Below, piece by piece: positions 1 to 8,606 of a stretch of 43,138 nt of DNA. Origin of the DNA: a virus. Position numbers and translations under genes: made by a program. The notes under the pieces were generated by a model. The model had not been told where the DNA came from. It made no database searches and saw nothing but the letters and a program-made list of their open reading frames with translations. Numbering within the stretch: position 1 is the first letter of the stretch; every line of letters starts with the position of its first letter. The stretch covers positions 1 through 43,138 of IMG/VR virus record IMGVR_UViG_3300014839_000018; one strand, 5' to 3'.

Positions 1-98
1 ATAACAAGACCTCCTGTTAATTGTGTTTGTTGCGGATTCGGCCGGGAGCCGCTTCCGTTTACCTTGTGTTAATCAACCTCAATAATAGGTTTTTCGGT
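1..98 (-). promoter_or_regulatory. Intergenic end with ribosome binding site for a gene beginning at the window edge
   Basis: Read on the minus strand, this short gap follows the last tail-fibre gene. It holds a perfect AGGAGG (positions 15 to 10) close to the window end, so a gene must start at or just beyond position 1. A start at positions 2-0 would give 7-nt spacing. If the sequence is circular, an in-frame TTG at positions 7-5 joins the partial gene at the other end of the window, but its spacing from AGGAGG is only 2 nt. A GC-rich stretch at about 33-58 (GCGG...CCGC) could form a small hairpin, but no T-tract follows, so it is not called a terminator. Confidence 0.6.
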
Positions 99-1463
99 TT
101 AAAACATCAGAAAAAAGTTTCCGGTACTTGGTGGTGGCGCGGGAGGAGTTCCTTCTTCATCCCCCCACGTCAACCCACCCGCTGCGTCTTTTTGGTTGTA
201 ATATTCAAACTTTATCCAAGCAGCCGAACGTCCAATCCCTTTAGATATTTTTACTTCGTCTATTCCGCCGTTCCAACCAAAAATGTTAAAGTAATCTCCA
301 AAATTTCCTATCGCTAAATTACCAGCCGGCGATATTGATGAGCTATCATCCACACCCACCGCGGAAGCATTGTCAATGTATAAATAAAGTTGATTATATA
401 TTCTTTCGGCTACAGCATAATGATAATTCCCATCATTATAATCAGCGACTGAAGACAAGGCACCCCCATTAGCAGAAAAAAATAACTTTTTTCCTGACTT
501 TCCAAACCAATAATTATCTCCGTTTCCGTTAAATCTGCCTAGAGCAACATAATTTACCCCGGATGTTCCGTTTGTAAATTTTAACCAGGCTGACATGGTA
601 AAATCCCCGGTGCTAAAACTAAAATCAGAAGAATCTCCCACCTTAATAACATTCGTTGTACCACCATCAAAATTTCCACCGCCATCTATTTGCGCAGGTG
701 TCGGCGTCCATTGGGCGGATGAACTATTATGCCCTTTTGACGTTGAATCCGAAATTGCCGGATTTGTTCCCGTTTCTTTTAAATGCCACACCCCCATATA
801 ACTTGAGTCCCAAACATTGGTCGCATCAGTTTGAGCCGAAGCGCCAGGCACGCCATAATAACAGTATATGTAGGTATTCGCTGTTGCCGATATGTTAGGA
901 ATTTTTACCCAGAATATCGCACTGGCATTGAGCGCAATGTCAACGCTGCCAGATTCCCGTTCAGCGTTAAGGAGGGTATTGCTTTCAATATAATTATTAA
1001 GATATGTAGGGTCTTCCGCTGGTAAAAGATTGTGGACGATTCCTTCTGAATCGCTATGTCCGGGATTAATAGAAAACTCTATACCTGCATCTGTTATACT
1101 ACTATCAATATTTCCAAGCGTATGGGCTATGGTGTCATTACAATGTATTATTATCTCACCATCACCTAAAGCTTCAACCCCGTTACCTATGTTATCAACA
1201 CTAATATCATAAACAAATAAACCTGCTGGGTATCGCACATGTAATCCGGGTAAACCAGAATATCCCGCAGGACCAGTAGAGCAGTCTAAATCTATCATCT
1301 GACTAGTAAACCGGAAATCACGGCAATCACTCGCGCCTATTCCCATGTCACCGTCACCGACTATCTGCACTTTCACTGGCACGTCAGTAAGCGCAGCATC
1401 AGCAGACGGGATAGTTACCAGTTTTCTACACGGATATGAGTTACCGTCAACAGTCCACGACAT
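99..1463 (-). CDS. Tail fibre/adhesin-like protein with DUF2341 and LamG (concanavalin A-like) domains
   Basis: A 454-aa protein, last of the tail operon in this window. The first ~220 residues match the DUF2341 pattern: an opening 'RKLVTIPS', then 'FWVKIPNI' and a Tyr-rich 'YIYCYYG' strand before 'VWDSSYMGVWHLKE'. Residues ~225-425 look like a LamG_3 jelly-roll ('FTMSAWLKF', 'NYHYAVAE', 'GGIDEVKISKG'). It ends in a Pro-rich tail (TPPAPPPSTG). DUF2341-LamG pairs occur in secreted or surface glycan-binding proteins. Position at the distal end of the tail genes suggests host-surface binding. No catalytic residues for a glycanase are evident. The gene starts 1 nt after the previous stop. Confidence 0.8.
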   Translation of the reverse strand: MSWTVDGNSYPCRKLVTIPSADAALTDVPVKVQIVGDGDMGIGASDCRDFRFTSQMIDLDCSTGPAGYSGLPGLHVRYPAGLFVYDISVDNIGNGVEALGDGEIIIHCNDTIAHTLGNIDSSITDAGIEFSINPGHSDSEGIVHNLLPAEDPTYLNNYIESNTLLNAERESGSVDIALNASAIFWVKIPNISATANTYIYCYYGVPGASAQTDATNVWDSSYMGVWHLKETGTNPAISDSTSKGHNSSSAQWTPTPAQIDGGGNFDGGTTNVIKVGDSSDFSFSTGDFTMSAWLKFTNGTSGVNYVALGRFNGNGDNYWFGKSGKKLFFSANGGALSSVADYNDGNYHYAVAERIYNQLYLYIDNASAVGVDDSSSISPAGNLAIGNFGDYFNIFGWNGGIDEVKISKGIGRSAAWIKFEYYNQKDAAGGLTWGDEEGTPPAPPPSTGNFFLMF

Positions 1464-1464
1464 A

Positions 1465-2388
1465 TTAAGTCTCCTGGTCTGACGCTACTAAATCCCATTT
1501 TGACGTACCGGCATGCCAAATAAATCCAAGCCGCGTACGCTTTGACACTACGGTTGTTGTAAAAAGTATTGCGCTACCTCTTGACACATAATCAGTGCCA
1601 TAAGTTAAGGCATGCGCACTTGAGTCTGAATCAATTACTATAAGCATTTTCTCCCCAGCTTGCGGGGTACTAGTTGCATGGTTTGCAATAAATAAATCAT
1701 GTGCCTGAGTCGTTATCTCAAAGTAATCATACGTGTCAATTTCGGGAGTAAGAATCCCCGGAGTTCCGGAAATATCAGTAGTTGAAAATACACGCGGGGT
1801 ATTGCGTTTGTTTGTAAAGGTCTGTGCGGCATTGAGTCCGACCTCGGCAGCAATAATTAGTTGCTTGTATGTTGCACTATTTCCCAAATAAACGGCGGAT
1901 GTTCCGCCAACGTCCATAAACGTATCATTTGTCGCAACCGCACTACCCTTAAGGTCTGCAAAATAATTATCTGTTGTATCGTTTCCCGCATTTGCAAGAG
2001 AGAACGTACTTCCAATAGGCAGAATTGACGGAAAAAAATATGAGGAAAAAGCCGCGTAGTTTGCAAGAGTATGGTTACTTATATGCAACGCAAACGGAAC
2101 CACTGGCGTAACGGTGACATAATTCCCATGCATGACTTTTTGCCCCAAATATCCGGCAATATTATCCACAGAATCAACCCGTATTTTATGGTCACCAACC
2201 GACGCCATAGATACAAAATCAGTCCCGTTGTTCCCGTATTCCCATTGACAAGTAGTATGGTTATACCGCAGAGCAGGTTTGTTTGTTCCGGGAATATTGG
2301 CAATAATCGTTTTATCAGAATTGCTGCCGTCGCCAATCCTAAAGGTATTGAATATGGTTCCAAGTATTTCACCCATGATACCAGACAT
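1465..2388 (-). CDS. Tail fibre/spike-like structural protein
   Basis: A 307-aa protein rich in Thr, Ser, Asn and beta-strand patterns, with few charged helices, typical of phage fibre proteins. Its first ~20 residues (GEILGTIFNTFRIG) resemble the start of the upstream neighbour (GEFIGTVLSKFQLG), suggesting a shared attachment segment. The C-terminal ~110 residues contain 'YFEITTQAHDLFIANH' and end 'LGFIWHAGTSKWDLV', a repeated-strand domain seen in many phage fibres, though I cannot name a family. The ribosome site AAGGAG precedes the start. Role is inferred from location and composition. Confidence 0.7.
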   Translation of the reverse strand: MSGIMGEILGTIFNTFRIGDGSNSDKTIIANIPGTNKPALRYNHTTCQWEYGNNGTDFVSMASVGDHKIRVDSVDNIAGYLGQKVMHGNYVTVTPVVPFALHISNHTLANYAAFSSYFFPSILPIGSTFSLANAGNDTTDNYFADLKGSAVATNDTFMDVGGTSAVYLGNSATYKQLIIAAEVGLNAAQTFTNKRNTPRVFSTTDISGTPGILTPEIDTYDYFEITTQAHDLFIANHATSTPQAGEKMLIVIDSDSSAHALTYGTDYVSRGSAILFTTTVVSKRTRLGFIWHAGTSKWDLVASDQET

Positions 2389-2399
2389 ATTTACTCCTT

Positions 2400-2433
2400 A
2401 AGAGGATATACTTTATAATTAGTATACCCTCTT
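2400..2433 (-). other. 13-bp inverted repeat between two tail fibre genes
   Basis: Arms 2400-2412 and 2421-2433 are complementary over 13 positions with a single G-U wobble and an 8-nt AT loop. On the transcript the hairpin ends directly before the AAGGAG of the next gene and has no following U-run, so an RNA-processing, stability or translation-control hairpin fits better than a terminator. A (CAA)n stretch at 2436-2453 lies just upstream on the transcript. Confidence 0.6.
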
Positions 2434-2454
2434 ATCTTGTTGTTGTTGTTTGCA

Positions 2455-3147
2455 TTAAGCAGGTATATCATAGTCCAGTTCAATACGACCAGCACCAGCC
2501 GAAGCCCCACCCGCTGCGTATGTTGCGATAACCGCTTCGGGTGAACCGGAAACAGCAGCTTCCGCAGGATATGCTTCAAAGATTGTTTTTGCTGTTGCTG
2601 TCAAGTCAACCGAAGTAGCAGGCATGTACTTTGCTATTGTACCCGCAACACCAACAGATAAACTCGGTGCACCGTTGAACGCGGTATCAATTATTACTCG
2701 GATTCTTCGCACAACTGCACCTACTGGAATGCTCAACATCGACAACGTACTGGTGGTTCCGAAAGTAATACTTGTCGTGTCGGATGTGACATACTGCGTT
2801 CCGGTTGCTGGTGTAGACCATCCCCAATTACCCGAACCATCGGTTTTAAGTATCTGATTCGGAGAACCATCCGCTGGAGGAAATGTAATTGACATATCCG
2901 CAGTCATTCCGGTAACAGGCCGCTTGAGATTCAGTTTCCAATCAGCACCCGTTTCTGCCGCATCACTATTGATGACGATTTGGTCGCCAGACGCATTGAG
3001 CTGACTGCCGGTAATGGGGGAATCGGCGTTTGCGTTGTTCTGTACTTTCAGCCCGCCCGAATCATTGTTCAGCTTAGCACCGCCGATGCCAAGCTGAAAT
3101 TTCGATAAAACGGTTCCGATAAATTCTCCAAATAGCCCGATAGACAT
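2455..3147 (-). CDS. Modular tail fibre protein with shared C-terminal beta domain
   Basis: A 230-aa protein. The N-terminal ~20 residues (GEFIGTVLSKFQLGIGG) match the next fibre protein. The middle contains 'ITFPPADGSPNQILKTDGSG', a phrase typical of phage fibre shafts that ends in a 'W.w..p' turn. The last ~85 residues ('VRRIRVIIDTAFNG', 'SLSVGVAG') align with the C-terminus of the preceding CBM protein ('ISSIAICVLTEFDG', 'SLSIGVDG'), so these genes appear to share an exchangeable domain. Probably a virion-surface or receptor-binding component. Function is inferred from context. Confidence 0.72.
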   Translation of the reverse strand: MSIGLFGEFIGTVLSKFQLGIGGAKLNNDSGGLKVQNNANADSPITGSQLNASGDQIVINSDAAETGADWKLNLKRPVTGMTADMSITFPPADGSPNQILKTDGSGNWGWSTPATGTQYVTSDTTSITFGTTSTLSMLSIPVGAVVRRIRVIIDTAFNGAPSLSVGVAGTIAKYMPATSVDLTATAKTIFEAYPAEAAVSGSPEAVIATYAAGGASAGAGRIELDYDIPA

Positions 3148-3157
3148 AATTTCCTCC

Positions 3158-4069
3158 TTAATTGGAATTGATAAGAATTATCCCAGAGCCTCGAGTCGCA
3201 CCAGTCCCTGGAGTTATATACAACAGTATATTTTTTTCTTCTGTAAATGTATACATAGGATAAGTTACAAATTCAGAAATAATCATAGGAGTATTTTGTT
3301 CTATAGTCATTAACGTGTCTGCTCCTATGCCGTCTACTCCTATGCTTAAAGACGCACCCAGCCCGTCAAACTCCGTAAGTACACAAATAGCTATAGAACT
3401 AATCAAAGTTCCAGCCGGTATTGAAGCGATAATTGCAGGTGTGGCGTCTCCATAGGAAAATGGAAAAATGATTGCGCCGTCCGCACCATTTGTGCCCGGA
3501 GTCGCCGCAGGAAGCATGAGTTGCCACCAATCGTCTCCACCTTCCGCATCGGGAGCAGGCGCATATCCGGCCTGTATACAAACGTAAAGAGCTCCGTTAT
3601 ACGGCACCACGTCATTTACATTATAGCCGGTGCCCCCTGAGTATTCCGTGCGAGGACTGAAACCAATCCCGTCCGCACCATTTGTGCCCGGAGTCGCCGC
3701 AGGAAGCATGAGTTGCCACCAATCGTCTCCACCTTCCGCATCGGGAACAGGCGCATATCCAGCCTGTATACAAACGTAAAGAGCTCCGTTATACGGCACC
3801 ACGTCATTTACCCTATATCGGGTGCCCCCTGAGTATTCCGTGCGAGGATTGAAACCAATCCCGACCGCACCAGAAATCGAGTCCTTTACAAATGTATTAA
3901 CAGCGGATTGTACTGGAATTTCTGTACCGCTTGGATTTTCTCCTCCCATTGTAGCATCAGTGGATTTATCTGTTTCCTTAATAAATACACCAGGCTTTAC
4001 GGTTACACCTTTTGTATTATCTATAATGATTGTTTCATTGTCAACTACTAATGATACTGTTGTTCCCAT
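3158..4069 (-). CDS. Tail protein with duplicated CBM5/12-like carbohydrate-binding modules
   Basis: A 303-aa protein. Residues ~1-70 form an N-terminal segment. Two near-identical 64-residue modules follow, each running from 'PRTEYSGGT' through 'VNDVVPYNGALYVCIQAGY' to 'DDWWQLM' and a Gly/Pro collagen-like link 'PGTNGADG'. The aromatic pattern (Y...V...G..Y.C......P.......WW) fits carbohydrate-binding modules of the CBM5/12 type. The final ~85 residues share a domain with the next gene. The protein is expected at the tail tip, binding host or environmental glycan. The tandem copies are nearly identical at DNA level, indicating recent duplication or gene conversion. Confidence 0.78.
   Translation of the reverse strand: MGTTVSLVVDNETIIIDNTKGVTVKPGVFIKETDKSTDATMGGENPSGTEIPVQSAVNTFVKDSISGAVGIGFNPRTEYSGGTRYRVNDVVPYNGALYVCIQAGYAPVPDAEGGDDWWQLMLPAATPGTNGADGIGFSPRTEYSGGTGYNVNDVVPYNGALYVCIQAGYAPAPDAEGGDDWWQLMLPAATPGTNGADGAIIFPFSYGDATPAIIASIPAGTLISSIAICVLTEFDGLGASLSIGVDGIGADTLMTIEQNTPMIISEFVTYPMYTFTEEKNILLYITPGTGATRGSGIILINSN
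3478..3861 (-). repeat. 192-bp tandem duplication inside the CBM gene
   Basis: Two direct copies (about 3478-3669 and 3670-3861) with a 192-bp period, exactly 64 codons, differ at only a few positions. The phase keeps the reading frame, so copy number can change the number of binding modules without breaking the gene. The differing sites are scattered rather than adenine-specific. Confidence 0.9.
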
Positions 4070-4105
4070 AATATATTTTCCTTTATGTTAAGCCAATGAG
4101 GCGTA

Positions 4106-4879
4106 TTACCCTAAGTAAACTGGATAAATTAATTCAAGAAAACCCTTTGTATTTGCTTCACCTTTAACCGGAAATATAAATATATCTTCCTCAGATTCTT
4201 CTGTATGGAAAGGAAAAGTGTATTGTAATGTAGGTAATACATCATTACCTAAGACTGGGTATTCTTTTGTAAGTTCAGCCGTCTCCAAATCAGTTCCACT
4301 AATTGCCTGTGTTGTATGTGCTATATTTATTTCATCTGTTGTAAACCTACTGAATAACATTTTACAAAATGATAATATTGATTCCTTAGTAATAGCTTCC
4401 TGGAAATAAACATTTTGAGCAAGAACAAGACCATATCCGAAATGTGTTATTACTATATCACTAAGTGCAAACGTAACTAATGCGCCATTAGTTAATACAA
4501 GAGCGTATACATCGTTGACATTTCGTATATCATTAAAATTACTGAGTATATCTATAATAATAAAATTATCATTATATCCTATATTTCTTTTTATTATTCC
4601 AGCGGCTTTATAATACGGAATCCAAAAAGGATATAATCTGCCATAGCATATTGCACAGAAAAAATGTAATAAATAATATTCATCTTCCTTTGTAAGATTG
4701 GAAGATGAGAAATTTTGCTTAATTGCTGGTATAGTCTGTAAATCACGAACTGTTATAGCAGAATTACTATATTGTAAAATATCATGGTACTTTACAATAG
4801 AGCTATCAATGGAATTTGACGCATCCGGTATAGCACGAAAAATTTCATAACCACTTGTATTATTTATTGAATCATCCAT
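4106..4879 (-). CDS. Distal tail protein of unknown family
   Basis: A 257-aa protein beginning 'MDDSINNTSGYEIFRAIPD' with no recognised motif. It lies between the tape-measure/distal-tail genes and the carbohydrate-binding fibre gene, overlaps the upstream stop by one base and has an AGAGG site seven bases before ATG. Mixed alpha/beta composition with many Ile, Asn and Tyr. By position it is likely part of the baseplate or tail tip. It is much too short for a typical siphovirus central fibre. Confidence 0.6.
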   Translation of the reverse strand: MDDSINNTSGYEIFRAIPDASNSIDSSIVKYHDILQYSNSAITVRDLQTIPAIKQNFSSSNLTKEDEYYLLHFFCAICYGRLYPFWIPYYKAAGIIKRNIGYNDNFIIIDILSNFNDIRNVNDVYALVLTNGALVTFALSDIVITHFGYGLVLAQNVYFQEAITKESILSFCKMLFSRFTTDEINIAHTTQAISGTDLETAELTKEYPVLGNDVLPTLQYTFPFHTEESEEDIFIFPVKGEANTKGFLELIYPVYLG

Positions 4880-5457
4880 TATAGTGCCTCTGTAAATTCT
4901 AAGTGATATTCGAGCACATGCCCTGTGATATGTTTAATACTACAATTATCTACGCTAAAATAGCATGGAATCGCCGGGAAAACAAGAAAATTTTGATACT
5001 TTACACCGGCGGTTATTGCTTCGCCGGAATCATCTGATATGTATAAAATATCTCCAATCATATTATATGACATTTCATAAACAGTATTATTGTTTGCAGT
5101 ATCTATTCCAATCATTGTACATGTTCGTAAAGTATCCTTTACATTAAATAAATTTGAATAATCTACCTGTATTGAGGAATCAATTACTTGTGTTAAATCT
5201 GATACACCAATGAACTGTAACCGTTCAGAAAATATAGGAACATAAACAGGTATTTTGATATTCTTTACAAAGAAATTAAATAACCTTTCCTGTTCATCTT
5301 TTTGTTCTAAGCATTGAAATATTAATTTTCTATATGGTATAGTTGAAAGACCAACACGGTATTCTTTACCTCGTTCCGTTGAGTGTATATTTGTATTAAA
5401 TAAATATTTACAAGTAATAGGAGAACTGAAATCCGGTAGAAAATTAAATGTATTCAT
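4879..5457 (-). CDS. Distal tail / baseplate-like protein
   Basis: A 192-aa protein directly downstream of the tape measure gene, the usual place for the distal tail protein. The segment 'TERGKEYRVGLSTIPYRKL' resembles the conserved E-x-R...P-R/Y phrase near the start of tail proteins at this locus. A beta-rich middle follows ('FSERLQFIGVSDLTQV'). It has two clear blocks, about 1-90 and 90-192. Function is inferred mainly from gene order; no enzymatic motif is seen. Confidence 0.6.
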   Translation of the reverse strand: MNTFNFLPDFSSPITCKYLFNTNIHSTERGKEYRVGLSTIPYRKLIFQCLEQKDEQERLFNFFVKNIKIPVYVPIFSERLQFIGVSDLTQVIDSSIQVDYSNLFNVKDTLRTCTMIGIDTANNNTVYEMSYNMIGDILYISDDSGEAITAGVKYQNFLVFPAIPCYFSVDNCSIKHITGHVLEYHLEFTEAL

Positions 5458-5458
5458 A

Positions 5459-8287
5459 TTATGCCAATCCTAATCTGTTTGAAATAGCTCCAGAATTATC
5501 GGCAATAAAATTGAGCATTGAATCCCTACCGCGTACAGATGAAAGATGTTTATCAATTAACCATGGGTCAACGATATTCGTTATATCAAATTTTGTAGGG
5601 GATGATTTCGTAACAATACCGCCAGTTTCCGTATGGGTAGTGACGGACATTGAAGTGCCTGCTGTAAACGAATTGAGCAGTTCTCTTGGAACTTGCTTTG
5701 TGCGTATAGCCTCCATAGCGCTGGAGCCGTAGTATTCGACTGATGAACGTGGATGTATATATTCCCCGCCTTCAGCATTAATATCGACGCCTCCACCACT
5801 GTGGCGCGCTCCATATATCTGCCCACCAGATTCCATTTTAATCTTTTTGATTCCAGCCTTCGCAGCTTCAAATAATCCAGTAATAGCCGTTGCCTGTAAG
5901 GCTCCGACAATTGCGCCACCTATCCATCCAGTAGGATTCAGCTCAATCTGCTTTAAGGTATTTGTTATTATTGTGGTAATAAGCATCTTTTCGGCAAAGC
6001 TGAGGAATATATCTATAATTTCAGTCAGAGCAGATTTTAAACCTTCTTTACCGCCTTCCGCAATTCCCTGCCCTATTGCAGAACCAATCTGTTGCCCAAT
6101 AGACATCATTTCTTGAGCTATATTATTATATTTATCAAGTATACTTTTTTCGTATTCAATTGCATATTTTTGATGTATGTTGATTATTTCTTCTTCTGAT
6201 TTTCCTGCAATTCTTGCTTGCTGTATTTCATACTGTTCTTGTAATAATATTAAATCATTTTGGTATCTGACTATTTCTTCTTTATCCCCATAAATTTTAC
6301 TCATTTCAAGGCTATTTTGTGTACTATTTATACCTATTTGAGTACGTTCAGATTGCTTCGATAATCCTAAATTTGATTCTTTATTATTATATTGTAAATT
6401 TATACTATCTGTTTTATCTGGGGATGCTGCCAATTCAGCTTCCCTTTGCTTTTTTAATATGCTAAGTTTTGCTTCATATTGTTCATTAAGTGAACGTGTT
6501 GTGGACGCTTGTAATTCTTCATATGCAATTGCTGCATCTCTATCAATTTGTTCTTGTTTTTTCTGGTAATCATTAATTATTAAATATTTTTTTTCTTCTT
6601 CTTCTTTTGTCAATTCAATAGCAGTATCACTACCTACAACCGCGGCATCTATTTTTTTTGCGTATTCTTTGTGAAGTTTTGAAAGTTCAAGATTTTTATT
6701 ATTCTCTAATGTATCCAATTTTTTCTTTGCAAGTTCATCCTCAAAGGATACATGCTCTAATTGTATTTCTTTTATTTTATTGGATTTTTCTTTTTCAAGG
6801 TCTTCCTCTTTAAGGGCATATACTTTTACAATATCACCGGTTTTTGCACCTTTTGTTTTTGCTTCTGTTAATGCTGTTTCTTTTTCAAGGTCAAGAAGTT
6901 TTTTCTTCTGTTCATACTCTTCATCTATTGATTTTACATGTAATAGCTGTAATGCTTGTAATTTTGTACCCCAGCCAAGTTGGAATTTTATACGTTCTTC
7001 TTCTTCTTTTGCACCTTTTTCTGTTTTATCCTTTGTACTTGATAATGACAGAGGAGGTGCCTTGCCGTTTGTAATATCTCTTTTTGTTTTTTCTTCTTCA
7101 TTTACTTTTGTTAAATGCTTGAAACCTTCCTCGAGTTCGGCATTTACTCTACGCTGGACAGCCACAACATCTTCACCATTTTTACCACCAGCAGTATCAA
7201 ATAGTTTTTGTCGTTCTGTACCTGTCCCACCAGAACTGTTTACCAATTTGTCAATAGCTTCTTTTTGCTTTTTAAGATTTTCTAATTTATTACCTGTTGT
7301 AACAGAATCAAGTCCATCGAATACTGCTCCCGCAGCATTACGTGCCTCGATTTTAACTTTACCCATAGCATTAGAAACAATCATTATTCCAGCGCCTATG
7401 GCAGCAAGTGCAGCGCCAACAGGACTGATAATAAAAGCCATTGTCAAGGCACAACCTATTGCGGTTATTGCGGCAATGATACCGGGAGTGCTTGTTACTA
7501 TATCGGTAAAACCTTTGACGGTAGGCTCTATCTGAGGGAGAACTTTATCCTTAAAGATACCAGTAAGTTCTACGAGCACTGGAATAAGACCTTCACCAAT
7601 GCCTTTTTTGATTTCGGACATCTGGTTATTCATTGTAATAAGCGGCCCGGCACCAAGTTTTGCAACCTCTTCGGCGGAACCCTTAACAGTTGGATTTAAC
7701 CCAGCGGTTAACAGACTTTCAAATCTTTCTACCTGTGAACCTGTTTTTTCCAATTCAATACCATAAGGTCTCAATCCGCGAGTGGTACCAAACTGTATAG
7801 CACGTGTAAATGCCTCTGTTGTACCTTCGAGACTTTTACCAGACTTTGCAGCAAAGTCCATTACTACCGGAATAAGTTGTTTTATCTGGTCAACAGATAA
7901 TTTATGCGTTTGCATTACCTTGGCAGCACTAAGAACTTCATCGTCATTAAAGCGTGTAACGGCTTTCTTTGCTTCAGCAAGTGTTTTTAGTTCCTCAGCT
8001 TGAGAACCATAAGCCTTAGTCAGCACAAACATCGACACAGCAATGCCGTCGTATTCCTTAATAGCATCAAGTACATAATTCTTAGCTTCCATTAATACCG
8101 ACTTAATAGCATCAGCAGATAAAAAGCTGGCGGTCATTTCCTTAAATGAATTACCAGCCTTTGCGGTACTCTCCCCAACCTTCGTTGCCATATTGGAAAC
8201 TTCAGACTGAACTTTTGAAAGTTGTTCTGTAAGTGTTCCAATATTTGCCTGTATACTGAGTATATATGAAGCGGTATTATCTGCCAT
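5459..8287 (-). CDS. Tail tape measure protein
   Basis: A 942-aa protein, longest of the tail genes. Residues 1-250 carry the usual N-terminal TMP region ('VLTKAYGSQAEELKTLAEA', then 'GTTEAFTRAIQFGT'). Residues ~260-310 are a hydrophobic Ala/Ile/Gly stretch able to span a membrane. A long Lys/Glu-rich coiled coil follows (~320-690), and then a second Gly/Ala/Ile hydrophobic region (~700-790). Tape measures set tail length and help DNA pass the membrane; 942 residues predicts a tail of roughly 140 nm. The start overlaps the preceding frameshift ORF by 11 bases, with GGAG seven bases before ATG. No lysozyme or peptidase motif was recognised. Confidence 0.93.
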   Translation of the reverse strand: MADNTASYILSIQANIGTLTEQLSKVQSEVSNMATKVGESTAKAGNSFKEMTASFLSADAIKSVLMEAKNYVLDAIKEYDGIAVSMFVLTKAYGSQAEELKTLAEAKKAVTRFNDDEVLSAAKVMQTHKLSVDQIKQLIPVVMDFAAKSGKSLEGTTEAFTRAIQFGTTRGLRPYGIELEKTGSQVERFESLLTAGLNPTVKGSAEEVAKLGAGPLITMNNQMSEIKKGIGEGLIPVLVELTGIFKDKVLPQIEPTVKGFTDIVTSTPGIIAAITAIGCALTMAFIISPVGAALAAIGAGIMIVSNAMGKVKIEARNAAGAVFDGLDSVTTGNKLENLKKQKEAIDKLVNSSGGTGTERQKLFDTAGGKNGEDVVAVQRRVNAELEEGFKHLTKVNEEEKTKRDITNGKAPPLSLSSTKDKTEKGAKEEEERIKFQLGWGTKLQALQLLHVKSIDEEYEQKKKLLDLEKETALTEAKTKGAKTGDIVKVYALKEEDLEKEKSNKIKEIQLEHVSFEDELAKKKLDTLENNKNLELSKLHKEYAKKIDAAVVGSDTAIELTKEEEEKKYLIINDYQKKQEQIDRDAAIAYEELQASTTRSLNEQYEAKLSILKKQREAELAASPDKTDSINLQYNNKESNLGLSKQSERTQIGINSTQNSLEMSKIYGDKEEIVRYQNDLILLQEQYEIQQARIAGKSEEEIINIHQKYAIEYEKSILDKYNNIAQEMMSIGQQIGSAIGQGIAEGGKEGLKSALTEIIDIFLSFAEKMLITTIITNTLKQIELNPTGWIGGAIVGALQATAITGLFEAAKAGIKKIKMESGGQIYGARHSGGGVDINAEGGEYIHPRSSVEYYGSSAMEAIRTKQVPRELLNSFTAGTSMSVTTHTETGGIVTKSSPTKFDITNIVDPWLIDKHLSSVRGRDSMLNFIADNSGAISNRLGLA

Positions 8288-8606
8288 TTAATTTCTCCAC
8301 GAAAGATTGAACTTGTTCAGGTTTAGATAATGCTTGTTTGCAATCTTCTTTTTCCGATAGTGTATCAAGAAACTTTTCAAAGTCTGAGGCATCTGCGCCG
8401 AATGCTACACGCAAAGCAACCGCACTATCCCGTATCTTATCTCGCTCAACTTGTATACATATTGCATAGTATGTCCAGACCTTATCCCAACTGTAAACAT
8501 TTAAAACATTATATTCCTTGTGCCCATTCCTGACAAGCAATACTACTGCTTTGCTGACTTCATTTCCTTTTGAATCATGTTCTTGAACGGGCTCAAGAAG
8601 TTTTTT
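8277..8606 (-). CDS. Tail assembly chaperone, frameshift extension (T part of a G/GT pair)
   Basis: This is the -1 frame continuation of the upstream chaperone gene. An independent ORF begins at 8693, but its first ~30 residues merely read the upstream gene out of frame and there is no convincing ribosome site. The useful coding part begins at the slippery A AAA AAC at 8606-8600. Shifting back one base there joins 127 residues of the upstream protein to 107 residues here, giving a 234-aa fusion. Such G/GT pairs just before the tape measure gene are a hallmark of siphoviruses, and the fusion recruits the tape measure and tail tube subunits. Confidence 0.82.
   Translation of the reverse strand, partial: KKLLEPVQEHDSKGNEVSKAVVLLVRNGHKEYNVLNVYSWDKVWTYYAICIQVERDKIRDSAVALRVAFGADASDFEKFLDTLSEKEDCKQALSKPEQVQSFVEKLNGR

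Noticed and set aside
99-1463. LamG protein as a glycoside hydrolase or endolysin
   Set aside because: Domains look binding-type only; no catalytic acid pair or lysozyme-type motif is visible.
3478-3861. Diversity-generating retroelement variable region
   Set aside because: No reverse transcriptase in the window, and differences between repeats are not adenine-specific.
6780-7535. 251-aa plus-strand ORF, Phe/Ser-rich
   Set aside because: Mirror of the Lys/Glu-rich coiled coil of the tape measure gene; composition is typical of an antisense shadow.
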